Numbered from the stretch's first letter, positions 45,102-54,628 are shown. The stretch is 64,000 bases of DNA from Stenotrophomonas panacihumi (GCF_001431645.1 NZ_LLXU01000092.1:34416-98415), one strand, 5' to 3'. Notes: a model not told the origin generated them from the sequence alone. Translations and numbers: made by a program.

Positions 45102-45995
45102 TCAGGCCGGCAGGGTCTGGGTGTCCGGATCCTCGAAACCGTCGCGCACCAGGCGCCGCCCGCCGGAGAACTTGGCCCGGTACATCGCCGCGTCCGCCCG
45201 CCGGTACAGGCTGGCCGCGTCCTCGCCCGGCTGGTGGGCGGCGCTGCCGGCACTGGCGTACACGGGGGCCTGGGCCTCGTCCTGGGTTTCGAGCATGGAC
45301 AGCCACTGGTTGAGCTTGAGGGTGGCCTCGTCCTCGGGCGAATGGACGCCGATCAGGAATTCGTCGCCGCCCCAGCGGCCGATCCAGTCCTGCGGGCCCA
45401 GCCAGCCATAGGCGGTTTCGACCAGCCGCACCAGCACCGCGTCGCCGGCGGCATGCCCGTGGCGGTCGTTGATCGGCTTGAGATTGTCCATGTCGATGAC
45501 GAACAACACGAACGGCCAGCCCTCGTGGCCAGCGGCGATCACCGAGTTGCCCAGCGCCTGCTCGCAGCCGCGGCGGTTGAGCGATTCGGTCAGCGGGTCG
45601 AGCAGCGCATGCCGGCGTGCGTCGCGCAGGCCGGCGTCGATGCCGCGCAGGCTGCGGTTGATGCCGCGCAGCAGCCGGCCGAGCTCGTCCTCGCCCTGCT
45701 CGGGCAGCAGCGGCAGGCGCTGCTCGGCGTAGTAGACATCCAGCGCGTCGGCGGCGGCGCGCAAGGGACCGAGCATGCGGTAGAGCACGGCCAGCGTGCC
45801 GGCGGTGCCGAGCAAGGTGGCGCACAGCACCACCGCGAAGACGGTCCAGCGCTCGCGCGGATCGAGTTCGGCCAGCCCCACCAGCCACAGGATCAGCAGC
45901 AGCAGCGGCACATGGATGCCGACGAAGGCCACGGCCAGGAGCTTGGCGCTGAACGAACGCGGGAACAGGCGGGACAGGACGGATTGCAGGCGCAT
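45102..45995 (-). CDS. Membrane diguanylate cyclase (GGDEF)
   Basis: 297 residues. Two membrane helices (about 20-40 and 50-72), a HAMP-like linker (about 75-125) and a GGDEF domain (about 130-290). The active-site GGDEF is intact at 209-213 (RWGGDEFLIG), and DMDNLKPINDRHGH carries the metal-binding Asp. No RxxD allosteric inhibition site lies five residues before GGDEF (the sequence is GPQDWIGRW), so product feedback is probably absent. It makes cyclic di-GMP. No EAL domain is present. Confidence 0.9.
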   Translation of the reverse strand: MRLQSVLSRLFPRSFSAKLLAVAFVGIHVPLLLLILWLVGLAELDPRERWTVFAVVLCATLLGTAGTLAVLYRMLGPLRAAADALDVYYAEQRLPLLPEQGEDELGRLLRGINRSLRGIDAGLRDARRHALLDPLTESLNRRGCEQALGNSVIAAGHEGWPFVLFVIDMDNLKPINDRHGHAAGDAVLVRLVETAYGWLGPQDWIGRWGGDEFLIGVHSPEDEATLKLNQWLSMLETQDEAQAPVYASAGSAAHQPGEDAASLYRRADAAMYRAKFSGGRRLVRDGFEDPDTQTLPA

Positions 45996-46088
45996 GCGGT
46001 GCAGTAGTGGGCAACTGGTCGCAGTTTCGCCGAAACGCGCGAGGCGCCGCCCTGACGAACGTCGCAGAAAACGGCGCGCGGCGACGCG

Positions 46089-47009
46089 TCAGTAGCGGCC
46101 GAGGTCGTCCGGTTCGAGGGTCTCGCGGGGACTGAAGCACAGGCGCATCCCCTCGAAATCCAGCGCGAGACGCTCGAACTTGGCGAAGAACGCGCGGCCC
46201 AGGCGCGAGTCCGCGCGGCTCTCGTGCAGGACCAGGCCATCCAGGCGCTGCGTGCCCAGCAGAACGTGGCCAATCTGGGTCATCCGCAGCGGGCCCAGAT
46301 CCGCGCCGCTCACGGGATCGAGGTGCAGCGCACGGCTGGGCGCGCTGGCGATGACGGCCCCGCGGTAGTCCAGGGCCTCGTGGTCCTGCGCCGAGAGACT
46401 GCCGCTGGCGTTGAGGTCGCCGGTATCCACGAGGAACGGCGCCGCATCGCCTTTCACGTCGAGCACCACCTGCGGAATGCCCTCCGCCGAGAACAGCGGC
46501 ACGCATTGCAGGCCGGCGCGCGCGGCGTCGAAATCCGCCGCGCCGTACCCGTAGCCGCGCAGTTGCCGGGCGCGGTTGTCCCAGATCCAGTTCAGGCGCG
46601 ACAGGTAGCGGGTTCCGATCAGCCCATCCACGCCCAGCACCCTGAGGTGCGACATGTCGACCGCATGGACCTGGCCACCGGTATCGGTCGTCCACCCGCC
46701 CAGCGCCAGCGTCGCCGGCGCGGCATAGGGTTCCAGGGCGATATCACCCTGCAACCCGGTCGCGGTGCGCTCGTCGGGGTCAGTGGAAGGCGGCAGGGCC
46801 GTGAGCGTGCGGCGCGCCTGGTCACGGTCCAGGTAGAGGTCGCTGGCGCCCGTGTCGACCAACAGGCGGTAGGCCTGCTTGCCCAGCCGGGCATTGGCGA
46901 TGACCGGGGCGTGGGGGTCGGCCGGGATGTCGAGGACAACCCGCGGGGCTTCGGCGTGGGCGACGCCGGCCAGGCAGCAGGCGAGCAGGAAAGAGACGAG
47001 GCGCGACAT
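46089..47009 (-). CDS. Secreted retropepsin-like aspartic protease with two DTG motifs
   Basis: 306 residues. Signal peptide (LVSFLLACCLAGVAHA). Two lobes each carry an aspartic protease motif: LLVDTGASDLYLD (Asp52) and FLVDTGDLNASGS (Asp195). Each is preceded by the typical beta-strand pair (VIANARLGKQAYR, QVVLDVKGDAAPF). Retropepsins usually dimerise with one Asp each; here both could lie in one chain, as in pepsin. The second lobe's DTG is followed by DLNA rather than the usual A-S/T, so its activity is uncertain. It is probably periplasmic; the substrate is unknown. Confidence 0.8.
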   Translation of the reverse strand: MSRLVSFLLACCLAGVAHAEAPRVVLDIPADPHAPVIANARLGKQAYRLLVDTGASDLYLDRDQARRTLTALPPSTDPDERTATGLQGDIALEPYAAPATLALGGWTTDTGGQVHAVDMSHLRVLGVDGLIGTRYLSRLNWIWDNRARQLRGYGYGAADFDAARAGLQCVPLFSAEGIPQVVLDVKGDAAPFLVDTGDLNASGSLSAQDHEALDYRGAVIASAPSRALHLDPVSGADLGPLRMTQIGHVLLGTQRLDGLVLHESRADSRLGRAFFAKFERLALDFEGMRLCFSPRETLEPDDLGRY

Positions 47010-47135
47010 GACGGGAACCTGGAAGCGAGGAAGGCTGCCACCCTCGCCCTCCGGCCTCCACCGTCAAAGTGGAAATTTCCCCCGGCATTCCCGGCCCGCG
47101 CCGACCGTTCAGCCGCGCCGCGGCACCGCGTTCGC

Positions 47136-47897
47136 TCAGATCTTGTAGCCGGAGTGGATCGCCACGATGCCGCCGGTCAGGTTCTTGTAATGGCAGCGCG
47201 CGAAGCCGGCCTCGGTCATCATCGCCTTGAGTTCTTCCTGCGGCGGGTGCTTGCGGATGCTCTCGGCCAGGTACTGGTAGCTGTCCGCATCGCGGGCGAA
47301 CAGCTGGCCCAGCTTCGGCAGCACCTTGAACGAATGGAAGTCGTAGATCGGCTTGAACCAGTCGGCGGTGACTTCGGAAAACTCCAGCACGCGCGCCTGC
47401 CCGCCCACCTTCAGCACGCGGTACATCTCGCGCAGCGCGGCGTCCTTGTCGGTGACGTTGCGCAGGCCGAAGGCAATGGTCACCAGCTCGAAGCTCTGGT
47501 CCGGGAACGGCAACGCCTCGGCATTGCACTGCACGTAGTCCAGGCCGGCCACCAAGCCGCGGTCGGTGAGACGGTCGCGGCCCACCGAGAGCATGCCGGC
47601 GTTGATGTCGCCCAGCACGATGGTGCCTTCGTCGCCCACGCGGTCGCGCAGCAGCGCGGCGATGTCGCCGGTGCCGCCGGCCAGGTCGAGCACGCGGTCG
47701 CCCGGCTTCACCTGCGCGGTGGCGGTGAAATAGCGCTTCCACACCCGGTGGATGCCCAGGCTCATCAGGTCGTTCATCAGGTCGTAGCTGCGCGCGACCG
47801 AGGTGAAGACTTCGCCGACCAGCTTCTGCTTGTCCTTGGCGGCGACGTCGCGGAAGCCGAAATGGGTGGTGCCGGTCTTGTAGGGGGATTCGCTCAT
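47136..47897 (-). CDS. ubiE: Ubiquinone/menaquinone biosynthesis C-methyltransferase
   Basis: 253 residues. It begins [18 protein letters not shown], the UbiE N-terminal signature, then [18 protein letters not shown], the SAM site [15 protein letters not shown] and the second signature [21 protein letters not shown]. It methylates 2-polyprenyl-6-methoxy-benzoquinol in ubiquinone synthesis. The ubiB-ubiJ neighbours known from E. coli are absent; it stands alone and divergent from the efflux pair. The ATG at 47897 gives the family start. Confidence 0.96.
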   Translation of the reverse strand: MSESPYKTGTTHFGFRDVAAKDKQKLVGEVFTSVARSYDLMNDLMSLGIHRVWKRYFTATAQVKPGDRVLDLAGGTGDIAALLRDRVGDEGTIVLGDINAGMLSVGRDRLTDRGLVAGLDYVQCNAEALPFPDQSFELVTIAFGLRNVTDKDAALREMYRVLKVGGQARVLEFSEVTADWFKPIYDFHSFKVLPKLGQLFARDADSYQYLAESIRKHPPQEELKAMMTEAGFARCHYKNLTGGIVAIHSGYKI

Positions 47898-47983
47898 GCC
47901 CGCGATTATCGCACCGCGAACGCCATCGTGACGGCCCCGTGCCACAATCGGCCGCAGTCCAACCCGGGCCTGCCTGCCGATCC

Positions 47984-49636
47984 GTGAGCGACAAGTACGT
48001 CCCGCGCCAATGGCAACCGCACGAGCGCCCGACCCTGCCCGGCTCGGCCTCCACCCCGCTGCACCCTGCCGGTCGCCGCATCGCCTTTGCCGCGGTGGGC
48101 ATCGTGGTGGCGCTTACCGGCGGGCTCAGCAATGCGCTGGTCACCGCCAACCTGGTGTACCTGCAGGGCACGCTGGGTGCCTATGCCGCCGAAATGGCCT
48201 GGCTGCCGGCCGCCTACGTGATGACCAACATGTCGGCCAACCTGGTGCTGGTGAAGTTCCGCCAGCAGTTCGGCCTGCGGCTGTTCACCGAGATTTTCCT
48301 GGCGCTGTACGCGCTGATCGCCTTCGCCCACCTCTTCGTGCACAGCCTGGGTTCGGCGATCAGCGTGCGCGCGGCGCATGGCCTGGTCGGCGCGGCGCTG
48401 AGCTCGCTGGGTCTGTACTACATGATCCAGGCCTTCCCGGCCAAGCATCGGCTCAAGGCGGTGGTCACCGGGCTGGGCCTGACCCAGCTCGCGCTGCCGC
48501 TGGCACGGGTGTTCTCCACCGAACTGCTGCAGTTCGGCGAATGGCGCGGCCTGTACCTGTTCGAGCTCGGCCTGGCGCTGTTCGCGCTGGCCTGCGTGCT
48601 GGTGCTCAAGCTGCCGCCGGGCGATCGCTACCGCGTGTTCGAGAAACTCGATGCGGCCACCTTCGTGCTGTTCGCCGGCGGCAGCGCCGGGCTGGCGGCG
48701 GTGCTCTCGCTGGGCCGCGTGCTGTGGTGGACGAGCACGCCGTGGCTGGGCGTCGTGCTGGCGCTGTCCATCGCCCTGCTGTGCGCGGCGGTGGCCATCG
48801 AACACAACCGCCGGCGGCCGATGCTCAACACGCGGTGGCTGGCCAGTGGCGACATCCTGCGCCTGGTGCTGGCGGTGCTGCTGATCCGCCTGGTGCTCTC
48901 CGAACAGGCCACCGGCGCGGTGGGCTTCTTCCAGAACATCGGGCTGGACAACACGCAGATGCACACGCTGTTCTGGCTGATGCTGCTCGGCGCCACCTGC
49001 GGCGTGGTGGCCAGCGCGCTGCTGATCGACCCGCAGCACATCACCGAACACCTGATCACCGCGGTGGCGGCGATCGCGATCGGCTGCTTCCTGGACGCGC
49101 GCGCCACCAGCCTCACCCGCCCCGAGCAGATGTACGCCAGCCAGTTCCTGCTGGCGTTCGGCAGCACGTTCTTCGTCGCCCCGGCGATGGTGGCCGGCAT
49201 CGGCCGCGTGGCCACCCAGCCCGGCAACCTCATCAGCTTCGTGGTGATGTTCGGCATGGCGCAGAACATGGGCGGCCTGCTCGGCAGCGCGTTCCTGGGC
49301 ACGTTGCAGGTGGTGCGCGAGAAATTCCATGCCAGCCAGTTGATGGACCACCTGGTGCTGACCGACCCGCAGGTCGCCGCGCGCCTGCAGGCCTATGCCT
49401 CGGCCTACGCCCGCGCGCTGCCCGACGCGGCCGCGCGGCAGACCCAGGCAATGCGCACGCTCTCGGGCATCGTCACGCGCGAGGCCAACGTGTTGGCCTA
49501 CAACGATGTCTTCCTGACCATCGGCCTGATCGCCATCGCCATCCTGCTGTGGTTCCTGTTCTTCCTGGTCCAGCGCAACCGCCAGCGGCAGCGCGAAGCC
49601 ACGCCCACCACCCTGCCCGCCAGCGCCCGCGCATGA
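47984..49636 (+). CDS. DHA2-family MFS multidrug transporter (EmrB-like)
   Basis: 550 residues with about fourteen hydrophobic segments, the 14-TM DHA2 layout. Features include [39 protein letters not shown] and [21 protein letters not shown]. It exports drugs or other hydrophobic compounds across the inner membrane by proton exchange. Its stop overlaps the ATG of the HlyD-family adaptor by four bases, so the two form an EmrAB-like pump; the TolC-type outer channel must be encoded elsewhere. The GTG at 47984 is the most likely start, but no strong ribosome site is visible. Confidence 0.88.
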   Translation: MSDKYVPRQWQPHERPTLPGSASTPLHPAGRRIAFAAVGIVVALTGGLSNALVTANLVYLQGTLGAYAAEMAWLPAAYVMTNMSANLVLVKFRQQFGLRLFTEIFLALYALIAFAHLFVHSLGSAISVRAAHGLVGAALSSLGLYYMIQAFPAKHRLKAVVTGLGLTQLALPLARVFSTELLQFGEWRGLYLFELGLALFALACVLVLKLPPGDRYRVFEKLDAATFVLFAGGSAGLAAVLSLGRVLWWTSTPWLGVVLALSIALLCAAVAIEHNRRRPMLNTRWLASGDILRLVLAVLLIRLVLSEQATGAVGFFQNIGLDNTQMHTLFWLMLLGATCGVVASALLIDPQHITEHLITAVAAIAIGCFLDARATSLTRPEQMYASQFLLAFGSTFFVAPAMVAGIGRVATQPGNLISFVVMFGMAQNMGGLLGSAFLGTLQVVREKFHASQLMDHLVLTDPQVAARLQAYASAYARALPDAAARQTQAMRTLSGIVTREANVLAYNDVFLTIGLIAIAILLWFLFFLVQRNRQRQREATPTTLPASARA

Positions 49637-50754
49637 GCACACCCGCCCCGCCGACCGCCACCTCACCCGCCGATGCCGCCGCCCTGGCCGCGCGCCGGCG
49701 CCGCCGGGCCTGGAGCATCGCCGGCTTCACTGTGCTCGCCCTGGCCGGCGTGCTGGTGGTGCTTTACGCCTGGCGCCTGTGGCCGTTCACCAGCGCGGTG
49801 CAGAACACCGAGAACGCGATGGTGCGCGGCCAGCTGACGATCATCTCGCCGCAGGTCAGCGGCTACGTCACCGCGGTACCCGTGCAGGATTTCCAGCACG
49901 TGGAAGCCGGCCAGCTGCTGGCCCACATCGACGACCGCATCTACCACCAGCAGCTGATGCAGGCGCAGGCGCAGCTGCAGACCGCGCAGGCCAACCTGGC
50001 CAATTGGGAACAGAGCCGGCGCAGCGCGGCGGCGGTGATCGCCGAGAACCAGGCCGGCGTGGCCTCCAGCGTCGCCCAGCGCGATCGCGCCGGCGCGGCG
50101 CTGCAACGCGCGGACCGCCTCGCCGACCAGCAGCTGCTCTCCACCCAGGACCGCGACACCGCCTTCGCCACCAGCGCCCAGGCACGCGCGGCCGTGCAGC
50201 AATCGCAGGCGGCGCTGGAAGCGGCGCAGCAGAGCGCGCGCAGCGTGGAAGTCAATCGCGATGCGCTGGCCGCGGCGGTCGCCAACGCGCAGGCCGCGGT
50301 GGAACTGGCGCAGATCAACTTCGACAACACCCGCATCCTCGCCCCGCGCGCCGGCCAGCTCGGGCAGATCGGCGTGCGCCAGGGCGCCTACGTCACCAAC
50401 GGCACCCAGCTGATGGCGCTGGTGCCGGACACGCTGTGGGTGATCGCCAATTTCAAGGAAACCCAGATGGCGAACGTGCGCGTCGGGCAGCCCGCGACGT
50501 TCACCGTGGACGCGCTGAACAACGCGCGCCTGCACGGCCATGTGCTGGAAATCTCGCCGGCCGCCGGCTCGGAGTTCGCGATCCTGCCGGCCGACAACGC
50601 CACCGGCAATTTCGTGAAGATCGCCCAGCGCATCCCGGTGAAGATCGGCCTCGATGCCGACCAGCCGCTGGCCGCGCGGCTGCGGCCGGGCATGTCGGTG
50701 GTGGTGGCGGTGGATACCGCCGCGACGGGCACTGCGACACCGCCGCCGCGCTGA
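49633..50754 (+). CDS. HlyD-family membrane fusion protein (EmrA-like)
   Basis: 373 residues. One N-terminal membrane helix (about 28-47), then the half-motif TIISPQVSGYVTAVPVQDFQHVEAGQLLAHID (biotinyl-lipoyl like), a long coiled coil (about 105-230), the second lipoyl half RILAPRAGQLGQIGVRQGAYV and a beta-barrel domain (VIANFKETQMANVRVGQPATF). It links the MFS pump to an outer-membrane channel. ATGA overlap with the pump gene fixes the start. Confidence 0.93.
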   Translation: MSTPAPPTATSPADAAALAARRRRRAWSIAGFTVLALAGVLVVLYAWRLWPFTSAVQNTENAMVRGQLTIISPQVSGYVTAVPVQDFQHVEAGQLLAHIDDRIYHQQLMQAQAQLQTAQANLANWEQSRRSAAAVIAENQAGVASSVAQRDRAGAALQRADRLADQQLLSTQDRDTAFATSAQARAAVQQSQAALEAAQQSARSVEVNRDALAAAVANAQAAVELAQINFDNTRILAPRAGQLGQIGVRQGAYVTNGTQLMALVPDTLWVIANFKETQMANVRVGQPATFTVDALNNARLHGHVLEISPAAGSEFAILPADNATGNFVKIAQRIPVKIGLDADQPLAARLRPGMSVVVAVDTAATGTATPPPR

Positions 50755-50814
50755 GCGGGTTGCCAGCACACCGCGGGCTGGCCGAGACTGGCCCGCCCGT
50801 TCCGGAATCCATCG

Positions 50815-51270
50815 ATGATCGCCACGCCCGACTACCGCGCCCTGCTCGACACCGCCATCGCCGAAGCGCGGCAAGGCCTGGCGGAGGGCGGCATCCCGAT
50901 CGGCGCGGCGCTCTACCACCGCGACGGGCAGCTGCTCGGCTGCGGCCACAACCGCCGCGTGCAGGAAGGCGACCCCTCCGTGCACGGCGAAACCGACGCC
51001 TTCCGCAAGGCCGGCCGCCAGCGCCGCTACCGCGACACGATCATGGTCACCACGCTGGCGCCGTGCTGGTACTGCAGCGGCCTGGTGCGCCAGTTCAACA
51101 TCGGCACCGTGGTGGTGGGTGAATCGGTCACCTTCCGCGGCGGCATCGACTGGCTGCGCGAGAACGGCGTGGAAGTGATCGATATGCAGAGCCAGGAATG
51201 CATCGACCTGCTCGGCGGCTACATCGCCGCCCATCCGGACGTGTGGAACGAGGACATCGGCGAAGACTGA
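50815..51270 (+). CDS. Cytosine deaminase-like nucleobase deaminase (yeast Fcy1 type)
   Basis: 151 residues, one CDA/dCMP zinc deaminase domain. Zinc ligands His57, Cys84 and Cys87 and the proton shuttle Glu59 are in VHGETD and TTLAPCWYCSG. Several further stretches, EGGIPIGAAL, GCGHNRRVQEG, VVVGESVTFRGG and the C-terminal WNEDIGE, line up with yeast cytosine deaminase, whose tail also ends EDIGE. This makes a role in deaminating cytosine or a similar base more likely than the tRNA deaminase TadA or guanine deaminase. No codB-like permease is adjacent. Confidence 0.82.
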   Translation: MIATPDYRALLDTAIAEARQGLAEGGIPIGAALYHRDGQLLGCGHNRRVQEGDPSVHGETDAFRKAGRQRRYRDTIMVTTLAPCWYCSGLVRQFNIGTVVVGESVTFRGGIDWLRENGVEVIDMQSQECIDLLGGYIAAHPDVWNEDIGED

Positions 51271-51403
51271 GCGCGTTGACGCCGGCCAACGCCACGCGCC
51301 GACATACTGGGGATCCCACGACCGATCCCCGGGGCCGCATGCCGCCACGTCGATCCGCCGCCGCTTTTCCCGGGTGCCCGCGCCTGTCGCAGGCGTTCGC
51401 CGC

Positions 51404-51820
51404 ATGAACGCGCCGACGCCCCTCGTGCTGGAGGTCGTGAGCCTGGCCGGGCCGATCTGGTCGGGCGAGATCCGCGAGGTCGACCTGCCCGGCAGCGCCG
51501 GCCGCTTCGGCGTGCTGGCACGGCACACGCCGCTGCTGACCACGCTGCGCGAGGGCATGCTGCGGGTGGCGCCGCTGCAGGGCGAGCCGATGGAGATCTA
51601 TGTCTCGGGCGGCTTCGTCGAAGTGCAGCCGGACAAGGTGACGGTGCTGGCCGACCTGGCCGTGCGCGATGCCGACTGGGAGCACGCGCAGGCCGAAGCG
51701 GCGCGTGAGCGGGCCGCGTCCGGCATGGCGCAGGCCTTCACCGACGAGGACTACATGGCCATGCACGTGGAGCTGATCCACCGTTACTCGCTGCAGCTGC
51801 GGGGCCGGCCGCCGCGCTGA
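51404..51820 (+). CDS. Orphan F-type ATP synthase epsilon-subunit-like protein
   Basis: 138 residues, the length of AtpC. The N-terminal beta-sandwich is plain: LEVVSLAGPIWSGEIREVDL, SAGRFGVLARHTPLLTTLREGML and IYVSGGFVEVQPDKVTVLADLAVR (about 8-88), matching the ATP synthase delta/epsilon beta-sandwich domain. The C-terminal helical part (about 90-135) is present but differs from the usual LERLRRTLK end. No other atp gene is in the window, so this is either a paralogue outside the main operon or a subunit recruited elsewhere. The ATG at 51404 is chosen; a GTG at 51374 would add ten residues. Confidence 0.8.
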   Translation: MNAPTPLVLEVVSLAGPIWSGEIREVDLPGSAGRFGVLARHTPLLTTLREGMLRVAPLQGEPMEIYVSGGFVEVQPDKVTVLADLAVRDADWEHAQAEAARERAASGMAQAFTDEDYMAMHVELIHRYSLQLRGRPPR

Positions 51821-51920
51821 AACGCCCGCGCGGCAAGGCTTTCAGAATTCTTCATCGTCGCATCAGGCACTTCATCGGCGATCGGCGCGCAATCCGGGCT
51901 CCTTTCGATCCGGAGTTCCC

Positions 51921-53027
51921 ATGCATCGCGCTTCCCGCCTGCTTGCCGCCGCCGTCCTCGGCGTCGCCAGCCTCCCCACCCTGGCTGCCGCGCCCCCCGT
52001 CAACACCGATGGCTGGCCGACCCCCGCCAGCGATCCCTCCATCGACCTCGCCCAGCTGCGCACGATCGAAGCCAAGGTGGCCGACGGCAGCCTGAAGCAG
52101 ATCACCAGCGTGATGGTCGTCCACGAGGGCCGCCCGGTATACGAGCACTACTTCGACGGCGACGCCGACACCCTGCGCGACGTGCGCTCGGCCACCAAGA
52201 GCGTGACCGCGCTGCTGGCCGGCGTGGCCATCGACCGCGGGTTGCTGCCCGGCGTGGAGGCGCGCGTCTACGACCGCTTCCCGGAATTCACCGCCACCCA
52301 TGCGGTCGACCCGCGCCTGCGCGCGATGCGCCTGTCCGACCTGCTCACCATGAGCACGCTGTGGGAGTGCGATGACCAGAACCAGTTTTCCAGCGGCAAC
52401 GAAGAACGCATGTACGTCACCGAGCGCTGGCTGGACTTCGCCCTCGCCCTGCCGGTGAAGGGCTTCGCGCCGTGGATGAGCAAGCCGCAGGACAGCCCGT
52501 TCGGCCGCGCCTTCGCCTACTGCACCGCCGCCAGCTTCGTCGCCGGCGCGATGGTGGAGCGTGCCGCCGGCCAACCGCTGCCCAAGTTCGCCGAGCAGGC
52601 GCTGGAACGGCCGCTGGATATCACCCGCAGCCACTGGAATGTGTCGCCCGAAGGCATCGGGATGGGTGGTGGCGGCACCCGCTACCGCACGCGCGACCTG
52701 GCCAAGTTCGGGCAGCTGGTGGTCGACGGTGGCCGCTGGCGCGGGCGCCAGGTCGTGTCGGCCGGCTACATCCGCGCCATGACCACGCCGCAGGCCCAGG
52801 CCGATGACGACGCCGAGTACGGCTACCAGTGGTGGCGCCTGCACTTCGACGTGGATGGCCGCGACGTGGCGGTGTGGGCGATGTCCGGCAACGGCGGCAA
52901 CTATGTGTTCGCGTGGCCGGAGCGTCGGCTGGTCGCGGTGGTGACGACCAACGCCTACAACCGCAGCTTCGCGCATCCGCAGTCGCGGCAGCTGTTCCGC
53001 GATTACGTGCTCGGCGCGCTGCGCTGA
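51921..53027 (+). CDS. Secreted serine hydrolase, beta-lactamase/EstB family
   Basis: 368 residues. Signal peptide (ASRLLAAAVLGVASLPTLA). The SxxK motif is S90-ATK93 in VRSATKSVTALL, the tyrosine motif is AYCTAASF (about 195) and the late Gly motif GNGGNYVF near 330 stands where KTG/HxG lies. The overall pattern is the class C-like serine hydrolase family of esterases, NylB-like amidases and PBP-related enzymes, not a true beta-lactamase. GGAG precedes the ATG at 51921. The substrate is unknown. It is convergent with the regulator gene, one base apart. Confidence 0.85.
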   Translation: MHRASRLLAAAVLGVASLPTLAAAPPVNTDGWPTPASDPSIDLAQLRTIEAKVADGSLKQITSVMVVHEGRPVYEHYFDGDADTLRDVRSATKSVTALLAGVAIDRGLLPGVEARVYDRFPEFTATHAVDPRLRAMRLSDLLTMSTLWECDDQNQFSSGNEERMYVTERWLDFALALPVKGFAPWMSKPQDSPFGRAFAYCTAASFVAGAMVERAAGQPLPKFAEQALERPLDITRSHWNVSPEGIGMGGGGTRYRTRDLAKFGQLVVDGGRWRGRQVVSAGYIRAMTTPQAQADDDAEYGYQWWRLHFDVDGRDVAVWAMSGNGGNYVFAWPERRLVAVVTTNAYNRSFAHPQSRQLFRDYVLGALR

Positions 53028-53028
53028 G

Positions 53029-54558
53029 TCAGGGCAGGTCGCGCGGGCGCCAGTCGGCCTGCGCGACCTGCGCGCGTTGCGCGGCAACGTCGCGGTCGAT
53101 CTGCGCCAGTACCGCGGCGAAGCCCGGCGTGCGTCGCAGCTCGGCGAACAGCGGCGTGGTCGCCAGCCATGCACGGTCGCGGAAGCCGGCGGTGATGGCG
53201 GCACGCAACGCGCCCAGCGCGGCTTCGGCGTGACCGCGCTGCTGTTCCAGCAGTGCGGCTTCCAGCGCGGCATCCGGCCAGCCATAGGTGTCGCCGCGCA
53301 GGCGCTGCAAGCGTGCATCGATCCAGGCGGCATCGGGTAACGGCTCGCCATACAGCGCGGCCAGCGTGGCCGGCATCGACTGGTGCGGGCGCAGGCGTGA
53401 CCCGGCGGCGAAGGCGTCGGCCGCCGCGCCGCGGTCGCCCGCCAGCAGCGCCAGCTCGCCCTGCAGCCGCCACAGTTCCGGATGCGGTGTATGACGCGCG
53501 AACGCCTGCTTCAGCGCGACGGCCGCCTCGTCGATACGGCCTTGCGAAAGCAGGAAGCGCGGCCACGCGATATTGGAGAACACGTTGTCCGGGAACAGTT
53601 CGAAATTGGTGCGATGGCGCCGTTCGGCGGCGGCGGTGAAGCCGAGCAGTTCCAGCTCGCGCGCGACCTGCACGTCGCGGAAGCGCACGCGGGAGGGATC
53701 GCGCAACGCGAAGTTGCCATGCAACGCGTCGGCCAGGCGGCCTTGTTCCTGGTAGAGATAGGCCAGCGAGGCACGGCTGTTGTCGTCGCTGGCGTCACGC
53801 CGCAGCGCCTGTTCGTAACCCTCGACCGCGCGGCGCATGTCGCCCAGGCAGTCGAACGCGTAACCCTGCGCGGCCCAGGCCTTGGCATCGTTGGGCGCCT
53901 GGCGCAGCAGCCGTTGTGCGAGCGACACGCCTTCCTGCGCTTGCGCGCCATCGCCGTTGTACAAACAGGTACGCGCACTGAGCGCGCGGCTCAGGCCAGC
54001 CAGTGCCAGCGGCGAATCGGGCGATTGCGCCAGCGCCTGCCGATACAGCGCGATGGCGCGCTCGTTGTTCTCGGCCTGGCCGATGCCCGCGTAATACGCC
54101 GCGCGCGTGAGCAGCGGCGAAGCAACGGGCGGGCGCGCCGTGCGCCACGCGAGCGCGCCTGCCACCGCGAGCCCCACCAGCGCAGCCGCGAGCGCAGCCC
54201 AGCGCCACGCGCGTTTCGGTGCGTCGTTCACCGCCGGCACCGCGAGGGCCTGTGGCGCCTCCACCAGCTGGTAACCCTGCCCGCGCACCGAACGCAGGTA
54301 ACGCGGCTGGCGCGCATCGTCGCCCAGCGCCTGCCGCAGCAGCTTGACGCGCTGGGTCACGGTCTCTTCGTTGACCACCGCCGGCGCCCATACCGCCTGC
54401 ATCAGCTCGTCGAACCCCACCACGCGCTGGCCCTGCGCCAGCAGGTAGGCCAGCAGCTGGAAACTCAGGCCAGCCACGTCCAATCGCCGCCCGTCGCGCG
54501 TGACGCGCTGGCGTGGCAGGTCGATATCCAGGTCGAGCAGGCGGTAGTGCGCGGTCAT
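53029..54558 (-). CDS. Winged-helix (OmpR/ToxR-type) membrane regulator with TPR domain
   Basis: 509 residues. An N-terminal OmpR-type winged helix (about 5-100: LSFQLLAYLLAQGQRVVGFDELMQAVW, VTQRVKLLRQALGDDARQPRYLRSVRGQGYQL), one membrane helix (about 118-138) and a periplasmic TPR region (about 150-500) with repeats such as AENNERAIALYRQALAQSPDSPLALAGLSRAL. It has no receiver domain, so it is a CadC/ToxR-like one-component membrane regulator that senses through its TPR part. Family members in Xanthomonadaceae often sit next to their target; here the candidate is the convergent serine hydrolase, but that is only a guess. Confidence 0.87.
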   Translation of the reverse strand: MTAHYRLLDLDIDLPRQRVTRDGRRLDVAGLSFQLLAYLLAQGQRVVGFDELMQAVWAPAVVNEETVTQRVKLLRQALGDDARQPRYLRSVRGQGYQLVEAPQALAVPAVNDAPKRAWRWAALAAALVGLAVAGALAWRTARPPVASPLLTRAAYYAGIGQAENNERAIALYRQALAQSPDSPLALAGLSRALSARTCLYNGDGAQAQEGVSLAQRLLRQAPNDAKAWAAQGYAFDCLGDMRRAVEGYEQALRRDASDDNSRASLAYLYQEQGRLADALHGNFALRDPSRVRFRDVQVARELELLGFTAAAERRHRTNFELFPDNVFSNIAWPRFLLSQGRIDEAAVALKQAFARHTPHPELWRLQGELALLAGDRGAAADAFAAGSRLRPHQSMPATLAALYGEPLPDAAWIDARLQRLRGDTYGWPDAALEAALLEQQRGHAEAALGALRAAITAGFRDRAWLATTPLFAELRRTPGFAAVLAQIDRDVAAQRAQVAQADWRPRDLP

Positions 54559-54628
54559 CCGATGGCGGCGCGGGAAGGGAGGAGCGGATGCTAGCGCAGG
54601 GTCGTGGTCCACCGCCCCTGCCAAAGGA

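Noticed and set aside
43096..46695. An N-terminal extension of about 550 codons for the M1 peptidase frame
   Set aside because: The upstream part lies over the GGDEF and aspartic protease genes in another frame. The lipobox at the ATG at 45033 marks the real start.
47984..50754. A complete tripartite efflux operon
   Set aside because: Only the MFS pump and HlyD adaptor are present; the next gene is a deaminase and not an outer-membrane channel.
51404..51820. Reading the epsilon-like gene as part of a second ATP synthase operon
   Set aside because: No other ATP synthase subunit is present within 12 kb on either side.
51921..53027. The serine hydrolase as an antibiotic-resistance beta-lactamase
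   Set aside because: It has SxxK but the second motif is YCT and the third is not KTG; the family covers many esterases and amidases, so resistance cannot be claimed.
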